Part shown: positions 36,474 to 49,004 of the stretch, in pieces
Position numbering within the stretch: the stretch's first letter is position 1
Layout: each line of letters begins with the position of its first letter
From: Thermus tengchongensis
Lineage (GTDB): Bacteria > Deinococcota > Deinococci > Deinococcales > Thermaceae
NCBI RefSeq assembly: GCF_021462405.1
Contig: NZ_JAKEDU010000006.1
Coordinates: 1-64,000, forward strand
Length of the DNA stretch: 64,000 nucleotides
Reading direction: 5' to 3'
Made by a program: the position numbers and the translations under genes
The notes under the pieces: model-generated
The model's database searches: none
Told to the model about the DNA's origin: nothing
The model's input: the letters and a program-made list of their open reading frames with translations, nothing else

Positions 36474-37694
36474 ATGAAGGACTACCTGGACCTGGACCCA
36501 CAGGTGGCGGAGGAACCCAAGGAGCTCCGCACCGAGGTCATGACCCTCAACGTGGGCCCGCAGCACCCCTCCACCCACGGGGTCTTGCGGGTGGTGGTGA
36601 CCCTTTCGGGCGAAGAGGTCTTGGACCTCGTCCCCCACATCGGCTACCTCCACACGGGCTTTGAGAAGAACATGGAGAACCGGACGTATACGCAGGTGAT
36701 CACGTATACGCCCCGGATGGACTACCTCCACTCCTTCGCCCACGACCTGGCCTACGCTCTGGCGGTGGAGCGGCTGGTGGGGGCGGTGGTGCCGCCTCGA
36801 GCCCAGACCATCCGCATCATCCTCAACGAGCTCTCCCGCCTGGCCAGCCACCTGGTCTTCCTGGGTACTGGGCTACTGGACCTTGGGGCCCTTACCCCCT
36901 TCTTCTACGCCTTCCGCGAGCGGGAGGCCATCCTGGACCTCTTTGAGTGGGTGACCGGCCAGCGCTTCCACCACAACTACATCCGCATCGGCGGGGTCAA
37001 GGAGGACCTTCCCGAGGAATTCGTGCCCGAGCTTAAAAAGCTTTTGCAGGTCCTGCCCCACCGCATCGACGAGTACGAGGCCCTCTTTGCGGAAAGCCCC
37101 ATCTTCTACGAGCGGGCCCGGGGCGTGGGGGTCATCCCCCCCGAGGTGGCCATCCACCTGGGCCTCACCGGAGGGTCTTTGAGGGCCAGCGGGGTGAACT
37201 ACGACGTGCGCAAGGCCTACCCCTATGCGGGCTACGACACCTACCAGTTTGACGTGCCCTTGGGGGAGCACGGGGACGTGTTCGACCGCATGCTGATCCG
37301 CATCCGGGAGATGCGGGAGTCGGTGAAGATCATAAAGCAGGCCCTGGAGCGGCTGGAGCCAGGGCCGGTGCGCGACCCCAACCCCCAGATCACCCCGCCC
37401 CCCAGGCACCTCCTGGAGACCTCCATGGAGGCGGTCATCTACCACTTCAAGCACTACACCGAGGGCTTCCACCCCCCCAAGGGCGAGGTGTACGTGCCCA
37501 CGGAATCCGCCAGGGGCGAACTGGGGTACTACATCGTCTCCGATGGGGGGAGCATGCCCTACCGGGTGAAGGTGCGGGCTCCCAGCTTCGTGAACCTGCA
37601 AAGCCTCCCCTATGCCTGCAAGGGGGAGCAGGTGGCGGACATGGTGGCCATCATCGCCAGCCTGGACCCGGTCATGGGCGACGTGGACCGATAG
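36474..37694 (+). CDS. nuoD: NADH-quinone oxidoreductase subunit D (Nqo4)
   Basis: 406 aa, 49-kDa subunit that forms the quinone pocket with Nuo[18 protein letters not shown] near the N-terminus (quinone His), [17 protein letters not shown], and [17 protein letters not shown] near the C-terminus. The N-terminal 20 residues differ from the T. thermophilus protein I remember. Confidence 0.97.
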   Translation: MKDYLDLDPQVAEEPKELRTEVMTLNVGPQHPSTHGVLRVVVTLSGEEVLDLVPHIGYLHTGFEKNMENRTYTQVITYTPRMDYLHSFAHDLAYALAVERLVGAVVPPRAQTIRIILNELSRLASHLVFLGTGLLDLGALTPFFYAFREREAILDLFEWVTGQRFHHNYIRIGGVKEDLPEEFVPELKKLLQVLPHRIDEYEALFAESPIFYERARGVGVIPPEVAIHLGLTGGSLRASGVNYDVRKAYPYAGYDTYQFDVPLGEHGDVFDRMLIRIREMRESVKIIKQALERLEPGPVRDPNPQITPPPRHLLETSMEAVIYHFKHYTEGFHPPKGEVYVPTESARGELGYYIVSDGGSMPYRVKVRAPSFVNLQSLPYACKGEQVADMVAIIASLDPVMGDVDR

Positions 37695-37703
37695 GAGGTG
37701 AAG

Positions 37704-38249
37704 ATGGGGTTCTTCGACGACAAGCAGGACTTCCTAGAGGAAACCTTTGCCAAGTACCCACCGGAAGGGCGCCGCTCTGCCATCATGCCCCTCTTAAGGC
37801 GGGTGCAGCAGGAGGAGGGCTGGATTCGGCCGGAGCGGATAGAAGAGATCGCCCAGCTGGTGGGTACCACGGCCACGGAGGTCATGGGGGTGGCGAGCTT
37901 CTACTCCTACTACCAGTTCGTGCCCACGGGCAAGTACCACCTCCAGGTCTGCTCCACCCTCTCCTGCAAGCTGGCGGGGGCGGACGAGCTTTGGGATTAC
38001 CTCACGGAGACTTTGGGCATCGGCCCCGGGGAGGTGACCCCGGATGGCCTTTTCAGCGTGCAGAAGGTGGAGTGCCTGGGAAGCTGCCACACCGCTCCTG
38101 TGGTCCAGGTGAACGACGAACCCTATGTGGAGTGCGTGACCCGGGCGAGGCTTGAGGCGCTCCTGGAGGGCCTCAAGGCGGGCAAGCGCCTCGAGGAGAT
38201 CGAGCTTCCCGGCAAGTGCGGGCACCACGTGCACGAGGTGGAGGTATGA
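37704..38249 (+). CDS. nuoE: NADH-quinone oxidoreductase subunit E (Nqo2)
   Basis: 181 aa, thioredoxin-like fold with [2Fe-2S] cluster N1a: Cys in [12 protein letters not shown] and [11 protein letters not shown]. Start ATG at 37704 after AGGAGGTGA. Overlaps nuoF by ATGA. Confidence 0.96.
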   Translation: MGFFDDKQDFLEETFAKYPPEGRRSAIMPLLRRVQQEEGWIRPERIEEIAQLVGTTATEVMGVASFYSYYQFVPTGKYHLQVCSTLSCKLAGADELWDYLTETLGIGPGEVTPDGLFSVQKVECLGSCHTAPVVQVNDEPYVECVTRARLEALLEGLKAGKRLEEIELPGKCGHHVHEVEV

Positions 38250-39559
38250 CCGGGCCCATCGTATCCGGAAAAGATCCCCGTTTTGAGCGGACCCTCTACG
38301 CCCACGTGGGGAAGGAAGGCTCATGGACCCTGGACTACTACCTGCGGCACGGCGGCTACGAAACCGCCAAGCGGGTCCTGAAGGAGAAAACCCCCGAAGA
38401 GGTCATCGAGGAGGTGAAGCGCTCGGGCCTCCGGGGCCGGGGCGGGGCGGGCTTCCCCACCGGGGTTAAGTGGAGCTTCATGCCCAAGGACGGGCAGCAG
38501 CACTACCTCATCTGCAACGCCGACGAGTCGGAGCCGGGGAGCTTCAAGGACCGCTACATCCTGGAGGACGTTCCCCACCTGCTCCTCGAGGGGATGATCC
38601 TGGCGGGCTACGCCATAAGGGCCACGGTGGGGTACATCTACGTGCGCGGGGAGTACCGCAAGGCGGCGGACCGCCTGGAGGCCGCCATCCGCGAGGCCCG
38701 CGAGGGGGGCTACCTGGGGGAAAACCTCTTCGGCTCGGGCTTCTCCTTCCAGGTGCACGTGCACCGGGGCGCCGGGGCCTACATCTGCGGCGAGGAAACC
38801 GCCCTCATGAACTCCTTGGAAGGCCTTCGGGCCAATCCTCGCCTCAAACCCCCCTTCCCCGCCCAGTCGGGGCTTTGGGGCAAGCCCACCACCATCAACA
38901 ACGTGGAGACCCTGGCCTCGGTGGTGCCCATCCTGGAGCGGGGGGCCGACTGGTTCGCCAGCATGGGCACCGAGCAGTCCAAGGGGATGAAGCTCTACCA
39001 GATCTCCGGCCCCGTGAGGCGGCCCGGGGTCTACGAACTTCCCATGGGCACCACCTTCCGGGAACTCATCTACGACTGGGCGGGAGGTCCTCTGGAGCCC
39101 ATCCAGGCCCTCATCCCTGGGGGGTCCTCCACCCCGCCTTTGCCCTTCACCGATGAGGTCCTGGACACCCCCATGAGCTACGAGCACCTGCAGGCCAAGG
39201 GCTCCATGCTGGGCACGGGCGGGGTCATCCTCATCCCCGAGCGGGTGAGCATGGTGGACGCCATGTGGAACGTGACCCGCTTCTACGCCCACGAGTCCTG
39301 CGGCAAGTGCACCCCCTGCCGGGAGGGGGTGGCGGGCTTCATGGTGAACCTCTTCGCCAAAATCGGCAGCGGCCAAGGGGAGGAAAAGGACGTGGAGAAC
39401 CTCGAGGCCCTCCTCCCCCTCATCGAGGGGCGGAGCTTCTGCCCCCTGGCGGATGCGGCGGTGTGGCCGGTGAAAGGCTCCTTGAAGCACTTTAAGGACC
39501 AGTACCTAGCCTTGGTGCGGGAGAAAAAGCCCGTGCCCAGGGTGAGCCTCTGGAGGTGA
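38246..39559 (+). CDS. nuoF: NADH-quinone oxidoreductase subunit F (Nqo1)
   Basis: 437 aa, the NADH-oxidising subunit. [16 protein letters not shown] (NADH), [13 protein letters not shown] (FMN), [15 protein letters not shown], and the [4Fe-4S] N3 motif [12 protein letters not shown]. Start MTGPIVSG at 38246. Confidence 0.97.
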   Translation: MTGPIVSGKDPRFERTLYAHVGKEGSWTLDYYLRHGGYETAKRVLKEKTPEEVIEEVKRSGLRGRGGAGFPTGVKWSFMPKDGQQHYLICNADESEPGSFKDRYILEDVPHLLLEGMILAGYAIRATVGYIYVRGEYRKAADRLEAAIREAREGGYLGENLFGSGFSFQVHVHRGAGAYICGEETALMNSLEGLRANPRLKPPFPAQSGLWGKPTTINNVETLASVVPILERGADWFASMGTEQSKGMKLYQISGPVRRPGVYELPMGTTFRELIYDWAGGPLEPIQALIPGGSSTPPLPFTDEVLDTPMSYEHLQAKGSMLGTGGVILIPERVSMVDAMWNVTRFYAHESCGKCTPCREGVAGFMVNLFAKIGSGQGEEKDVENLEALLPLIEGRSFCPLADAAVWPVKGSLKHFKDQYLALVREKKPVPRVSLWR

Positions 39560-39561
39560 AG

Positions 39562-41910
39562 GTGGTCAGGGTCAAGGTGAACGACCGGATCGTGGAAGTG
39601 CCCCCGGGGACCAGCGTCATGGACGCGGTCTTCCACGCGGGGTACGACGTGCCCCTCTTCTGCTCGGAAAAGCACCTCTCCCCCATTGGGGCCTGCCGCA
39701 TGTGCCTGGTGCGCATCGGCCTGCCCAAGCGGGGCCCGGACGGGAAGCCTGTGTTGAATGAAAGGGGGGAACCGGAGATCGCCTGGCAGCCCAAGCTGGC
39801 CGCCAGCTGCGTCACCGCCGTGGCCGACGGCATGGTGGTGGACACCCTCTCGGAGGTGGTGCGGGAAGCCCAGGCGGGGATGGTGGAGTTCACCCTCTTA
39901 AACCACCCCCTGGACTGCCCCACCTGCGACAAGGGGGGGGCCTGCGAGCTTCAGGACCGCACGGTGGAGTACGGGCTCTACGAGAAGTATTACCAGAAGG
40001 CTCCCCTCGAGCTTCCCACCTACACCCGCTTTGAGTTCACCCGCCGCCACGTGGACAAACACCACCCCCTTTCCCCCTTCGTGGTGCTGGACCGGGAGCG
40101 GTGCATCCACTGCAAGCGGTGCGTGCGCTACTTTGAGGAGATCCCTGGGGACGAGGTCCTAGACTTCATCGAGCGGGGGATGCACACCTTCATCGGCACC
40201 ATGGACTTCGGCCTCCCCTCGGGCTTCTCGGGGAACATCACCGACATCTGCCCCGTGGGGGCCCTTCTGGACCTCACCGCCCGCTTCCGGGCCCGCAACT
40301 GGGAGATGGAGGAAACCCCCACCACCTGCGCCCTCTGCCCCGTGGGGTGCGGCATCACCGCGGACACCAGGAGCGGGGAGCTCCTGCGCATCCGCGCCCG
40401 GGAGGTACCTGAGGTCAACGAGATCTGGCTCTGCGACGCGGGCCGCTTCGGGCACGAGTGGGCGGACCAGGAGCGCCTCAAGATCCCCCTGGTGCGCAAG
40501 GGCGGGAGGCTCCAGGAGGCCACCTGGGAGGAGGCCTTCGCCGCCATCCAGGAGGGCCTCAAGGGGGCCAGGAAGGAGGAGGTGGGGATCTACCTGGCCC
40601 ACGACGCCACCTTGGAGGAGGGCCTAATGGCCAGCGAGCTGGCCAAGGCCCTAGGCACCCCCCACCTGGACTTCGAGGGCCGCACCGCCGCCCCCGCAAG
40701 CCTCTACCCCGCGGCCACCTTTGAAGACCTCCTGGGGGCGGACTTCGCCCTGGTCCTGGGGGACCCCACGGAGGAGGCCCCCCTCCTCCACCTGCGCCTA
40801 AGCGAGTTCGTGCGCGACCTAAAGCCCCCCCAGCGCTTCGCCCACGGCACCCCCTTCGCCGACCTCTCCATCAAGGAGAGGATGCCCAGGCGCCGGGACA
40901 AGATGGCCCTCTTCGCCCCCTACCGCGCCCCCCTCATGAAGTGGGCGTCCATCCACCAGGTTCATGCCCCCGGGGAGGAGCGGGAGATCCTTCTCGCCCT
41001 GCTTGGGGAGAAGGAGGGTAGCGAAGCGGTGAAGATGGCCAAAGAGGCCTGGGAAAAGGCGCAAAACCCTGTCCTCATCCTGGGGGCCGGTGTCCTCCAA
41101 GATTCCGTGGCCGCAGAAAGGGCCAGGCTTCTCGCCGAGCGCAAGGGGGCCAAGGTCCTGGCCATGACCCCGGCGGCCAATGCCCGGGGCCTCGAGGCCC
41201 TGGGGGTCTGGCCCGGGGAGAAAGGGGCAGCTTGGGACGAACCCGGAAGCCCCTACGCCTACTACGGCTTCGTGCCCCCGGAAGGGGCCCTAAAGGGCAA
41301 ACGCTTCCTGGTTATGCACCTCAGCCACCTCCACCCCCTGGCGGAGCGGTATGCGGATGTGGTCCTCCCCGCCCCCACCTTCTACGAGAAGCGGGGGCAG
41401 GTGGTGAACCTGGAGGGGCGGGTCCTTTCCCTCAACCCCGCCCCCATTGAAAACGGCGAGGCGGAGGGTGCCATCCAGGCCCTGGCCCTGCTGGCCGAGG
41501 CCCTTGGGGTGCGGCCGCCCTTTAGGCTTGGCCTCGAGGCGGAGCGGGAGCTCAAGAAAAAGGTACCCGCTCCTAACGGCCTCCTTACCCACCGCACCCA
41601 GCGCCTACGGCCCAAGGCCCAAGAGGGAAGGCTCTACCTGAGGCCCACCATGTGGAGGGCCTGGCAGCTTACGGGTAAGGTGGCCCAGACCGTCCGCCCT
41701 GAGCTTTGGGTCCACCCGGAAACCGCCAAGGCCGAGGCCCTTTTGGAGGGAGCCCGGGTGGAGGTGGAAGGCCCCCTGGGCCCGGTCCTGGCCCAGGTGG
41801 TCCACCGGGAGGACCTGCCCAAGGGCTTCCTCTACCTCTCCGCCCTCGGTCCCTTTGCGGGCAGGAGGATGGAGGCCAGGGTGTTGGTCCCCACGGGAGG
41901 TGAGGCATGA
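39562..41910 (+). CDS. nuoG: NADH-quinone oxidoreductase subunit G (Nqo3)
   Basis: 782 aa. N-terminal [2Fe-2S] domain (CRMCLVRIG), histidine-ligated cluster N5 ([15 protein letters not shown]), N4 ([11 protein letters not shown]) and the extra cluster N7 motif [10 protein letters not shown] found in Thermus and E. coli. The rest is a molybdopterin-enzyme-like domain without cofactor. GTG at 39562 gives the T. thermophilus-like MVRVKVNDR; a GTG at 39556 is also open. Confidence 0.95.
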   Translation: MVRVKVNDRIVEVPPGTSVMDAVFHAGYDVPLFCSEKHLSPIGACRMCLVRIGLPKRGPDGKPVLNERGEPEIAWQPKLAASCVTAVADGMVVDTLSEVVREAQAGMVEFTLLNHPLDCPTCDKGGACELQDRTVEYGLYEKYYQKAPLELPTYTRFEFTRRHVDKHHPLSPFVVLDRERCIHCKRCVRYFEEIPGDEVLDFIERGMHTFIGTMDFGLPSGFSGNITDICPVGALLDLTARFRARNWEMEETPTTCALCPVGCGITADTRSGELLRIRAREVPEVNEIWLCDAGRFGHEWADQERLKIPLVRKGGRLQEATWEEAFAAIQEGLKGARKEEVGIYLAHDATLEEGLMASELAKALGTPHLDFEGRTAAPASLYPAATFEDLLGADFALVLGDPTEEAPLLHLRLSEFVRDLKPPQRFAHGTPFADLSIKERMPRRRDKMALFAPYRAPLMKWASIHQVHAPGEEREILLALLGEKEGSEAVKMAKEAWEKAQNPVLILGAGVLQDSVAAERARLLAERKGAKVLAMTPAANARGLEALGVWPGEKGAAWDEPGSPYAYYGFVPPEGALKGKRFLVMHLSHLHPLAERYADVVLPAPTFYEKRGQVVNLEGRVLSLNPAPIENGEAEGAIQALALLAEALGVRPPFRLGLEAERELKKKVPAPNGLLTHRTQRLRPKAQEGRLYLRPTMWRAWQLTGKVAQTVRPELWVHPETAKAEALLEGARVEVEGPLGPVLAQVVHREDLPKGFLYLSALGPFAGRRMEARVLVPTGGEA

Positions 41911-43001
41911 ACCCTTATCCCTCGGATCCCTACTGGATGGTGGCCTTGAAGGCCCTTTTGGTGGTGGTGGGCCTCCTCACGGCCTTCGCCTTCATGACCC
42001 TGATCGAGCGCCGCCTTCTCGCCCGCTTCCAAGTCCGCCTGGGCCCCAACCGGGTGGGGCCCCTTGGCCTCTTCCAGCCCATCGCCGACGCCATCAAGAG
42101 CATCTTCAAGGAAGACCTGGTGGTGGAGCGCGCCGACAAGGTGATCTTCGTGCTAGCTCCCCTCATCGGCGTGGTCTTCGCCCTCCTGGCCTTCGGGGCC
42201 ATCCCCTTTGGCCCCCCAGGGAGCTTCTTCGGCTTCCAGCCCTGGGTCTTGAACCTGGACCTGGGCCTCCTCTACCTCTTCGCCGTGAGCGAGATGGCCA
42301 TCTACGGCATCTTCCTGGCAGGCTGGGCCTCGGGGAGCAAGTACAGCCTCCTGGGCTCCTTGCGCTCCTCGGCGAGCCTCATCTCCTACGAGCTGGGCCT
42401 GGGCATCGCCCTCCTCTCCCCAGTGCTCCTGGTGGGAAGCCTGAACCTCAACGACATCGTCAACTGGCAGCAGGAGCACGGCTGGCTGGCCCTATACGCT
42501 TTCCCTGCCTTCTTGGTCTACATGATCGCCGCCCTGGCCGAGGCTGCCCGCACCCCCTTTGACCTCCCTGAGGCCGAGCAGGAGCTGGTGGGGGGCTACC
42601 ACACCGAATACAGCTCCATCAAGTGGGCCCTCTTCCAGATGACGGAGTACATCCACTTCATCACCGCCAGCGCCCTCATCCCCACCCTCTTCCTGGGCGG
42701 CTGGACCATGCCCTTCTGGAACGTCCCCTATCTTTGGATGTTCCTCAAGATCGCCTTCTTCCTCTTCTTCTTCATCTGGATCCGGGCCACGTGGTTCCGC
42801 CTGCGCTACGACCAGCTCCTGCGCTTCGGCTGGGGCTTCCTCTTCCCGGTGGCCCTGGTCTGGTTCCTGGTGACCGCCCTGGTGGTGGCCTTAGACTTTC
42901 CCCGCTCCTACCTCCTCTACCTCTCCTTGGCCACCCTCTTGGTCCTTCTGGGGGCGGTGATGTACAGCCCCAAACCCGTCCGTAAAGGAGGTGGCGCATG
43001 A
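41907..43001 (+). CDS. nuoH: NADH-quinone oxidoreductase subunit H (Nqo8)
   Basis: 364 aa with eight or nine membrane helices. [24 protein letters not shown] and [26 protein letters not shown] are the family signatures around the quinone channel. Overlaps nuoG and nuoI by 4 nt each. Confidence 0.97.
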   Translation: MNPYPSDPYWMVALKALLVVVGLLTAFAFMTLIERRLLARFQVRLGPNRVGPLGLFQPIADAIKSIFKEDLVVERADKVIFVLAPLIGVVFALLAFGAIPFGPPGSFFGFQPWVLNLDLGLLYLFAVSEMAIYGIFLAGWASGSKYSLLGSLRSSASLISYELGLGIALLSPVLLVGSLNLNDIVNWQQEHGWLALYAFPAFLVYMIAALAEAARTPFDLPEAEQELVGGYHTEYSSIKWALFQMTEYIHFITASALIPTLFLGGWTMPFWNVPYLWMFLKIAFFLFFFIWIRATWFRLRYDQLLRFGWGFLFPVALVWFLVTALVVALDFPRSYLLYLSLATLLVLLGAVMYSPKPVRKGGGA

Positions 43002-43546
43002 CCCTTAAAGCCCTGGCCCAAAGCCTCGGCATTACCCTTAAGTACCTCTTCTCCAAGCCGGTGACCGTTCCCTACCCCGATGCCCCCGTGGCCCTCAAGC
43101 CCCGGTTCCACGGCCGCCACGTGCTCACCCGCCACCCCAACGGCCTGGAGAAGTGCATCGGCTGCTCCTTGTGCGCCGCCGCCTGCCCCGCCTACGCCAT
43201 CTACGTGGAACCCGCAGAAAACGACCCGGAGAACCCGGTCTCGGCGGGGGAGCGCTACGCCAAGGTCTACGAGATCAACATGCTCCGGTGCATCTTCTGC
43301 GGGCTTTGCGAGGAGGCTTGCCCCACCGGGGCCATCGTGCTGGGCTACGACTTCGAGATGGCCGACTACCAGTACTCCGACCTCATCTACGGCAAGGAGG
43401 ACATGCTGGTGGACGTGGTGGGCACCAAGCCCCAGCGCCGGGAGGCCAAGATGACCGGCAAGCCCGTGAAGCCTGGCTACGTGGTGCCCTACGTGCGCCC
43501 TGAGCTGGAGGGCTTCAAGGCCCCCACGGAAGGAGGGAAGCGGTGA
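42998..43546 (+). CDS. nuoI: NADH-quinone oxidoreductase subunit I (Nqo9)
   Basis: 182 aa ferredoxin-like subunit with two [4Fe-4S] clusters: [16 protein letters not shown] and [16 protein letters not shown]. It carries electrons from NuoG to NuoB. Confidence 0.97.
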   Translation: MTLKALAQSLGITLKYLFSKPVTVPYPDAPVALKPRFHGRHVLTRHPNGLEKCIGCSLCAAACPAYAIYVEPAENDPENPVSAGERYAKVYEINMLRCIFCGLCEEACPTGAIVLGYDFEMADYQYSDLIYGKEDMLVDVVGTKPQRREAKMTGKPVKPGYVVPYVRPELEGFKAPTEGGKR

Positions 43547-44082
43547 GCCCTTGGGAAGCTTTGGCCCTGCTCCTGCTCCTCGCCACCGGGGTACTGGTGG
43601 TGACCTTGAGGAACGCCATCCACGCCGCCTTGGCCCTCATCCTGAACTTCCTGGTGCTGGCCGGGGTCTATGTGGGCCTGGACGCCCGCTTTCTGGGTTT
43701 CATCCAGGTGATCGTGTACGCCGGGGCCATCGTGGTCCTCTTCCTCTTCGTGATCATGCTCCTGTACGCCGCCCAGGGGGAGGTGGGGTTTGACCCCCTG
43801 GTGCGTTCCAAGCCCCTGGCCGCCCTCCTGGCCCTGGGGATAGCCTTGGCCCTCTTCTCCGGGCTTTGGGGCCTGAACCTGGCCTTCGCGAAAGACCTGC
43901 AGGGGGGCCTGCCCCAGGCCCTGGGGCCCCTCCTCTACGGGGACTGGCTCTTCGTCCTCCTGGCGGTGGGCTTCCTCCTCATGGCGGCCACGGTGGTGGC
44001 CGTGGCCCTGGTCCAGCCCACCCGTCCCCTGGACGCCCTGCGCCCCGAGGAGCGCAAGGAGGAAAAGGAGGTGGTGCGGTGA
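43543..44082 (+). CDS. nuoJ: NADH-quinone oxidoreductase subunit J (Nqo10)
   Basis: 179 aa with five membrane helices; the conserved pi-bulge helix [19 protein letters not shown] is present. GTG start at 43543. Confidence 0.95.
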   Translation: MSPWEALALLLLLATGVLVVTLRNAIHAALALILNFLVLAGVYVGLDARFLGFIQVIVYAGAIVVLFLFVIMLLYAAQGEVGFDPLVRSKPLAALLALGIALALFSGLWGLNLAFAKDLQGGLPQALGPLLYGDWLFVLLAVGFLLMAATVVAVALVQPTRPLDALRPEERKEEKEVVR

Positions 44083-44366
44083 GCTACCTCTTCACCTCGG
44101 CCCTGCTCTTCGCCCTGGGGGTTTACGGGGTCCTGACCCGCAGGACGGCCATATTGGTCTTCCTCTCCATTGAGCTCATGCTGAACGCGGCGAACCTCTC
44201 CCTGGTGGGCTTCGCCCGGGCCCATGGCCTCGAGGGCCAGGTGGCCGCCCTCATGGTCATCGCCATCGCCGCCGCCGAGGTGGCGGTGGGCCTGGGCCTC
44301 ATCGTGGCCATCTTCCGCCACCGGGAGAGCACCGCGGTGGACGACCTTTCGGAGCTTAGGGGGTGA
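44079..44366 (+). CDS. nuoK: NADH-quinone oxidoreductase subunit K (Nqo11)
   Basis: 95 aa, three helices with the two membrane glutamates in [13 protein letters not shown] and [16 protein letters not shown] start at 44079 (GTGAGCTAC) overlaps the nuoJ stop; the same length as T. thermophilus Nqo11. Confidence 0.95.
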   Translation: MSYLFTSALLFALGVYGVLTRRTAILVFLSIELMLNAANLSLVGFARAHGLEGQVAALMVIAIAAAEVAVGLGLIVAIFRHRESTAVDDLSELRG

Positions 44367-46186
44367 GCATGCTGCTGCTGACCATCCTCCTTCCCCTCTT
44401 GGGCTTTGCCCTCCTGGGGCTTTTCGGTAAGAGGTTAAAAGAGCCTCTGCCTGGGGCTATAGCCTCAGCCCTGGTCTTGGCCTCCTTCCTCCTGGGGGTG
44501 GGCCTCCTCGCCCAGGGTGGGGCCCGCTTCCAGGCGGAGTGGCTCCCCGGCATCCCCTTCAGCCTCCTCTTGGACAACCTTTCCGGCTTCATGCTCATGA
44601 TCGTCACCGGCGTAGGCTTCCTCATCCACGTCTACGCCATCGGCTACATGCACGGGGACCCGGGCAATAGCCGCTTCTTCGCCTACTTCAACCTCTTCAT
44701 CGCCATGATGCTCCTCCTGGTCCTGGCCGACAGCTACCCGGTGATGTTCATCGGCTGGGAAGGAGTGGGCCTGGCCAGCTTCCTCCTCATCGGCTTCTGG
44801 TACAAAAACGCTCAGTACGCCGACTCCGCCCGCAAGGCCTTCATCGTGAACCGCATCGGCGACCTGGGCTTCCTGCTGGGCATGGCCATCCTCTGGGCCC
44901 TTTACGGCACCCTTTCCATCACCGAGCTCAAAGACGCCCTGGAAGGCCCCCTGAAGAACCCCAGCCTCCTGGCCCTGGCGGGCCTCCTCCTCTTCCTGGG
45001 AGCGGTGGGTAAAAGCGCCCAGGTGCCCCTCATGGTCTGGCTCCCCGACGCCATGGCCGGCCCCACTCCCGTTTCCGCCCTCATCCACGCGGCCACCATG
45101 GTGACCGCCGGGGTCTACCTCATCGCCCGGAGCTCCTTCCTCTACGCCAACCTCCCCGACGTCTCCTACGCCATCGCCGTCATCGGCCTCCTCACCGCGG
45201 CCTACGGGGCACTTTCCGCCTTCGGCCAGAACGATATCAAGAAAATCGTGGCCTACTCCACCATCAGCCAGCTGGGGTACATGTTCCTGGCCGCGGGGGT
45301 GGGGGCCTACTGGGTGGCGCTTTTCCACGTCCTCACCCACGCCTTCTTCAAGGCCCTCCTCTTCCTCGCCTCGGGCAGCGTGATCCACGCCCTGGGCGGG
45401 GAGCAGGACGTGCGCAAGATGGGGGGACTTTGGAAGCACCTTCCCTACACCCGCTGGCACGGGCTCATCGGGGCGCTAGCCCTAGGCGGCCTCCCCATTC
45501 TCTCCGGCTTCTGGTCCAAGGACGCCATCCTCACCGCCACCCTCGCCTACCCCTTTGGGGGTCTGGGCTTCTACCTGGGGGCCCTCCTGGTGGCCGTCCT
45601 CACCGCCATGTACGCCATGCGCTGGTTCGTTCTGGTCTTCCTGGGGGAGGAACGAGGCCACCACCATCCCCACGAGGCCCCAGCGGTGATGCTCTGGCCC
45701 AACCACCTTCTGGCCCTGGGCTCCTTGCTGGCCGGGTATCTGGCCCTGCCCCATCCCCTGCCTAACGTCCTTGAGGTCTTCTTGAAGCCCGCCCTGGCCG
45801 AGGTGGAGGCCCATCATCTTTCCTTGGGCGCGGAGTGGGGCCTCATCGCCCTCTCAGGAGTAGTGGCCCTTCTGGGGCTCTGGCTGGGCTACACCTTCTT
45901 CCAGAGGAAGGCCTTCCCCGCCTGGTACCTCACCTTTGAGGCCTGGAGCCGGGAAAGCTTCTACGCCGACCGGGTGTACAACGCCCTCATCGTCAATCCC
46001 TTGAAGGCCTTAGCGGAAGCCCTCTTCTACGGGGATAGCAGCCTCCTTCGCGGCTACTTTGGCCTGGGCGGGACGGTGCGGAACCTGGGACAGGGCATCG
46101 GCCGCCTGCAGACCGGCTATCTAAGGATATACGCCCTGCTTTTCGTGCTGGGCGTGCTTCTCGTCTTGGGGGTGATGCGGTGGTAG
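44363..46186 (+). CDS. nuoL: NADH-quinone oxidoreductase subunit L (Nqo12)
   Basis: 607 aa antiporter-like proton-pumping subunit with the long lateral helix at the C-terminus. [19 protein letters not shown] (Glu), [34 protein letters not shown] (key Lys) are seen in part. Start GTG at 44363, or ATG at 44369. Confidence 0.96.
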   Translation: MSMLLLTILLPLLGFALLGLFGKRLKEPLPGAIASALVLASFLLGVGLLAQGGARFQAEWLPGIPFSLLLDNLSGFMLMIVTGVGFLIHVYAIGYMHGDPGNSRFFAYFNLFIAMMLLLVLADSYPVMFIGWEGVGLASFLLIGFWYKNAQYADSARKAFIVNRIGDLGFLLGMAILWALYGTLSITELKDALEGPLKNPSLLALAGLLLFLGAVGKSAQVPLMVWLPDAMAGPTPVSALIHAATMVTAGVYLIARSSFLYANLPDVSYAIAVIGLLTAAYGALSAFGQNDIKKIVAYSTISQLGYMFLAAGVGAYWVALFHVLTHAFFKALLFLASGSVIHALGGEQDVRKMGGLWKHLPYTRWHGLIGALALGGLPILSGFWSKDAILTATLAYPFGGLGFYLGALLVAVLTAMYAMRWFVLVFLGEERGHHHPHEAPAVMLWPNHLLALGSLLAGYLALPHPLPNVLEVFLKPALAEVEAHHLSLGAEWGLIALSGVVALLGLWLGYTFFQRKAFPAWYLTFEAWSRESFYADRVYNALIVNPLKALAEALFYGDSSLLRGYFGLGGTVRNLGQGIGRLQTGYLRIYALLFVLGVLLVLGVMRW

Positions 46187-47589
46187 TCCTGGCGATCCTC
46201 CTACCCATCCTCTTCGGCCTTCTCCTCCTCCTGGGCCTTCCCCGCGCCCTGGGAGTCCTGGGAGCGGGCCTGAGTTTTCTCATGAACCTCTACCTCTTTC
46301 TCACCCACCCGGGCGGGGTGGCCCATGGGGTCCAGGCCCCTCTCCTTCCCGGGGCCGGGGTCTATTGGGCCTTCGCTTTGGATGGCCTTTCCGCCCTCTT
46401 CTTCCTGACCATCGGCCTCACCGTCTTCCTGGGGGCCCTGGTGGCCAAGGTGGAGGGGCGGTTCTTGGGGCTCGCCCTTCTCATGTCCGGCCTCCTCCTG
46501 GGGCTTTTCGCTGCCCGGGACCTCCTGGTCTTCTACCTCTTCTTCGAAGCGGCCCTGATCCCTGCCCTCCTCATGCTCCTCTTCTACGGCGGGGAAAGGC
46601 GGCTTAGGGCCATCTACACCTTCCTCCTCTTCACCTTGGCGGGCTCCTTGCCCATGCTGGCCGCCATCCTGGCGGTGAAGGCCCTGGGGGGAAGCCCCAC
46701 CTTCCTCCTGGAAGACCTCCTGGCCCACCCGGTGAAGGGACAGGCAGCCTTCTGGGTCTTCCTGGGCTTTGCCCTGGCCTTCGCCATCAAGACCCCCCTC
46801 TTCCCGGTGCACGCCTGGCTTCCCCTCTTCCACCAGGAGAACCACCCCTCGGGGCTGGCGGACGCCCTGGGTACCCTCTACAAGGTGGGGGTCTTCGCCT
46901 TCTTCCGCTTCGCCATCCCCCTGGCCCCGGAGGGCTTTTATGAGCTGCAAGGGCTTCTCCTCTTCCTGGCAGCCATAAGCGCCCTCTACGGGGCCTGGGT
47001 GGCCTTCTCCGCCAAGGACTTCAAGACCCTTTTGGCCTACGCCGGGGTTTCCCACATGGGGGTGGCGGCCTTGGGGGTCTTCTCCGGAACCCCGGAAGGG
47101 GCCTTGGGCGGGCTTTACCTCCTGGCGGCAAGCGGCGTCTACACCGGGGGCCTCTTCCTCCTGGCGGGAAGGCTTTACGAGCGCCTCCACACCCTGGAGA
47201 TCGGGCGCTACCGGGGCCTGGCGGCCAGCGCCCCCGGCCTAGCCGCCCTGGCCCTCTTCCTCTTCCTGGCCATGGTGGGGCTTCCCGGGCTTTCCGGCTT
47301 CCCCGGGGAGCTCATGACCCTCCTCGGCGCCTACAAGGCCAGCCCCTGGCTCACCGCCATCGCCTTCCTCTCGGTGATCGCCGGGGCCGCCTACGCCCTC
47401 ACCGCCTTCCAGAAGGTCTTCTGGGAGGAAGGCCAAAGGGAAGCGGAGGACCTCAAGGGAGCGGAATGGCCCTTCGCCGCCCTGACGGTGGCCGCCTTGG
47501 TCCTCATGGGCGTCTTTCCAGGCTTCTTCATTAAGGGCTTGCAACCCCTGGCGGAAGCCTTCGCCAGGATCCTCGGAGGTGGCGCATGA
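46180..47589 (+). CDS. nuoM: NADH-quinone oxidoreductase subunit M (Nqo13)
   Basis: 469 aa antiporter-like subunit. [19 protein letters not shown] (Glu), [19 protein letters not shown] (Lys) and [18 protein letters not shown] are characteristic. GTG start overlapping nuoL by 7 nt. Confidence 0.96.
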   Translation: MVVLAILLPILFGLLLLLGLPRALGVLGAGLSFLMNLYLFLTHPGGVAHGVQAPLLPGAGVYWAFALDGLSALFFLTIGLTVFLGALVAKVEGRFLGLALLMSGLLLGLFAARDLLVFYLFFEAALIPALLMLLFYGGERRLRAIYTFLLFTLAGSLPMLAAILAVKALGGSPTFLLEDLLAHPVKGQAAFWVFLGFALAFAIKTPLFPVHAWLPLFHQENHPSGLADALGTLYKVGVFAFFRFAIPLAPEGFYELQGLLLFLAAISALYGAWVAFSAKDFKTLLAYAGVSHMGVAALGVFSGTPEGALGGLYLLAASGVYTGGLFLLAGRLYERLHTLEIGRYRGLAASAPGLAALALFLFLAMVGLPGLSGFPGELMTLLGAYKASPWLTAIAFLSVIAGAAYALTAFQKVFWEEGQREAEDLKGAEWPFAALTVAALVLMGVFPGFFIKGLQPLAEAFARILGGGA

Positions 47590-48869
47590 CCCTTCTGGTG
47601 CTGGGGTTTTTCTCCGTGGCCCTCACCCTCCTGGGCTTCTTTGTCCCCGTGCCCCTCTTCAAGCGCCTCACCCTCCTGGGCCTCGCCCTGGCCGTCCTCA
47701 CCCTTCTCCTCACCTGGGGCAAGCCCTTCGCCTTCGGGCCCTACGGGGTGGACGGCATATCCCAGACCTTCACCCTCCTGACCCTCGTGGGGGCGCTTTG
47801 GACGGTGGGCCTGGTGCGCACGCGGCGCTTTGAGTTTTACCTCCTGGTCCTGTATGCCGCCACGGGGATGCACCTCTTGGCCTCCACGCAAAACCTCATC
47901 CTGATGCTGGTGGCCCTCGAGGCCCTCTCCCTGCCCCTCTATGCCCTGGCCACCTGGCGGCGGGGCGAGGGGCTGGAGGCCGCCCTCAAGTACTTCCTTC
48001 TGGGCGCCCTGGCCGCCGCCTTCTTCCTCTACGGCACCGCCCTCCACTACGGGGCCACGGGAAGCCTCCTGGCCGGCACCCCGGGGAAAGGTCCCCTCTA
48101 CGCCTTGGCCCTAGGCCTCCTTCTGGTGGGCCTGGGCTTCAAGGTGGCCCTGGCCCCCTTCCACTTCTGGACCCCGGACGTGTATCAGGGAAGCCCCACC
48201 CCGGTGGTCCTCTTCATGGCCACCGGGGTCAAGGCCGCGGCCTTCGCCGCTCTGTTGCGGGTGGTGGCCCCAGGAGCGCCTGAGGCCCTTTCCCTTCTCA
48301 TCGCCCTCTCGGTCCTGATCGGCAACCTCGCGGCCCTCACGCAAAAGGAGGCCAAAAGGCTTCTCGCCTATAGCTCCATCGCCCACGCGGGGTACATGGC
48401 CCTCGCCCTTTACACCGGGAACCTAGAGGCCCTGGGCTTCTACCTCCTCACCTACGTGCTGGCCACGGGCCTGGCCTTTGCGGTGCTTTCGGAGGTTTCC
48501 CCAGACCGCGTGCCCTTAGAGCGCCTCAAGGGCCTCTTCCACCGCGACCCCCTCCTGGGCCTCGCCCTCTTTGTGGCCGCCCTCTCCCTCCTGGGCCTTC
48601 CTCCCTTGGGGGGCTTCTGGGGCAAGTACCTGGTCTTCACCGAGGCCGCCAAGGCAGGCCAGTGGGGGCTTCTCATCCTGGCCCTCCTCACCAGCGTGGT
48701 GAGCGCCTACTACTACCTGTCCCTGGGCCTGGCCGTGTTCCAAAAGGGCGAGGCCGCGGCCGCCCCCCGGCCTCTGGCCCGGGGCGTGGCCCTCTTGGCG
48801 GCCCTGGCCCTCCTCCTCCTGGGCTTCCTCCCGGGGATTGTCCTCCCCGCCTTGGCCCAGGGGGGTTAA
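47586..48869 (+). CDS. nuoN: NADH-quinone oxidoreductase subunit N (Nqo14)
   Basis: 427 aa antiporter-like subunit and last gene of the operon. LVALEALSLPLYALATWRR (Glu), GLGFKVALAPFHFWTPDVYQGSP (Lys), AHAGYMALALYTG. Its TAA stop is the first TAA of a possible relic of the mobile element. Confidence 0.96.
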   Translation: MTLLVLGFFSVALTLLGFFVPVPLFKRLTLLGLALAVLTLLLTWGKPFAFGPYGVDGISQTFTLLTLVGALWTVGLVRTRRFEFYLLVLYAATGMHLLASTQNLILMLVALEALSLPLYALATWRRGEGLEAALKYFLLGALAAAFFLYGTALHYGATGSLLAGTPGKGPLYALALGLLLVGLGFKVALAPFHFWTPDVYQGSPTPVVLFMATGVKAAAFAALLRVVAPGAPEALSLLIALSVLIGNLAALTQKEAKRLLAYSSIAHAGYMALALYTGNLEALGFYLLTYVLATGLAFAVLSEVSPDRVPLERLKGLFHRDPLLGLALFVAALSLLGLPPLGGFWGKYLVFTEAAKAGQWGLLILALLTSVVSAYYYLSLGLAVFQKGEAAAAPRPLARGVALLAALALLLLGFLPGIVLPALAQGG

Positions 48870-48935
48870 GCCGCGACAAGGGTATAGGCAAGCCGTCTCG
48901 GCTTTCGCCAAGGGTGCAATAGGCCCTGTAGGAAA
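48867..48935 (-). mobile_element. Probable relic of the TA-flanked element
   Basis: Compared with copy C (13801-13904), the blocks GCGACAA, CAAGCCG, GGCTTT, GCCAA and GGG-GCA recur in order with small gaps. It starts at the nuoN TAA stop. The similarity is partial and may be chance in GC-rich DNA. Confidence 0.4.
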
Positions 48936-48939
48936 GCCG

Positions 48940-48970
48940 GCAAGGGGGCCCTCGAGGCCCCCCTTGCTTT
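48940..48970 (+). terminator. Terminator of the nuo operon
   Basis: GCAAGGGGGCC-CTCGA-GGCCCCCCTTGC followed by TTT. A strong stem 70 nt after nuoN. Confidence 0.75.
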
Positions 48971-49004
48971 GCGGCCCCACCGGGGCCTAAACTGAAGCCA
49001 AACC

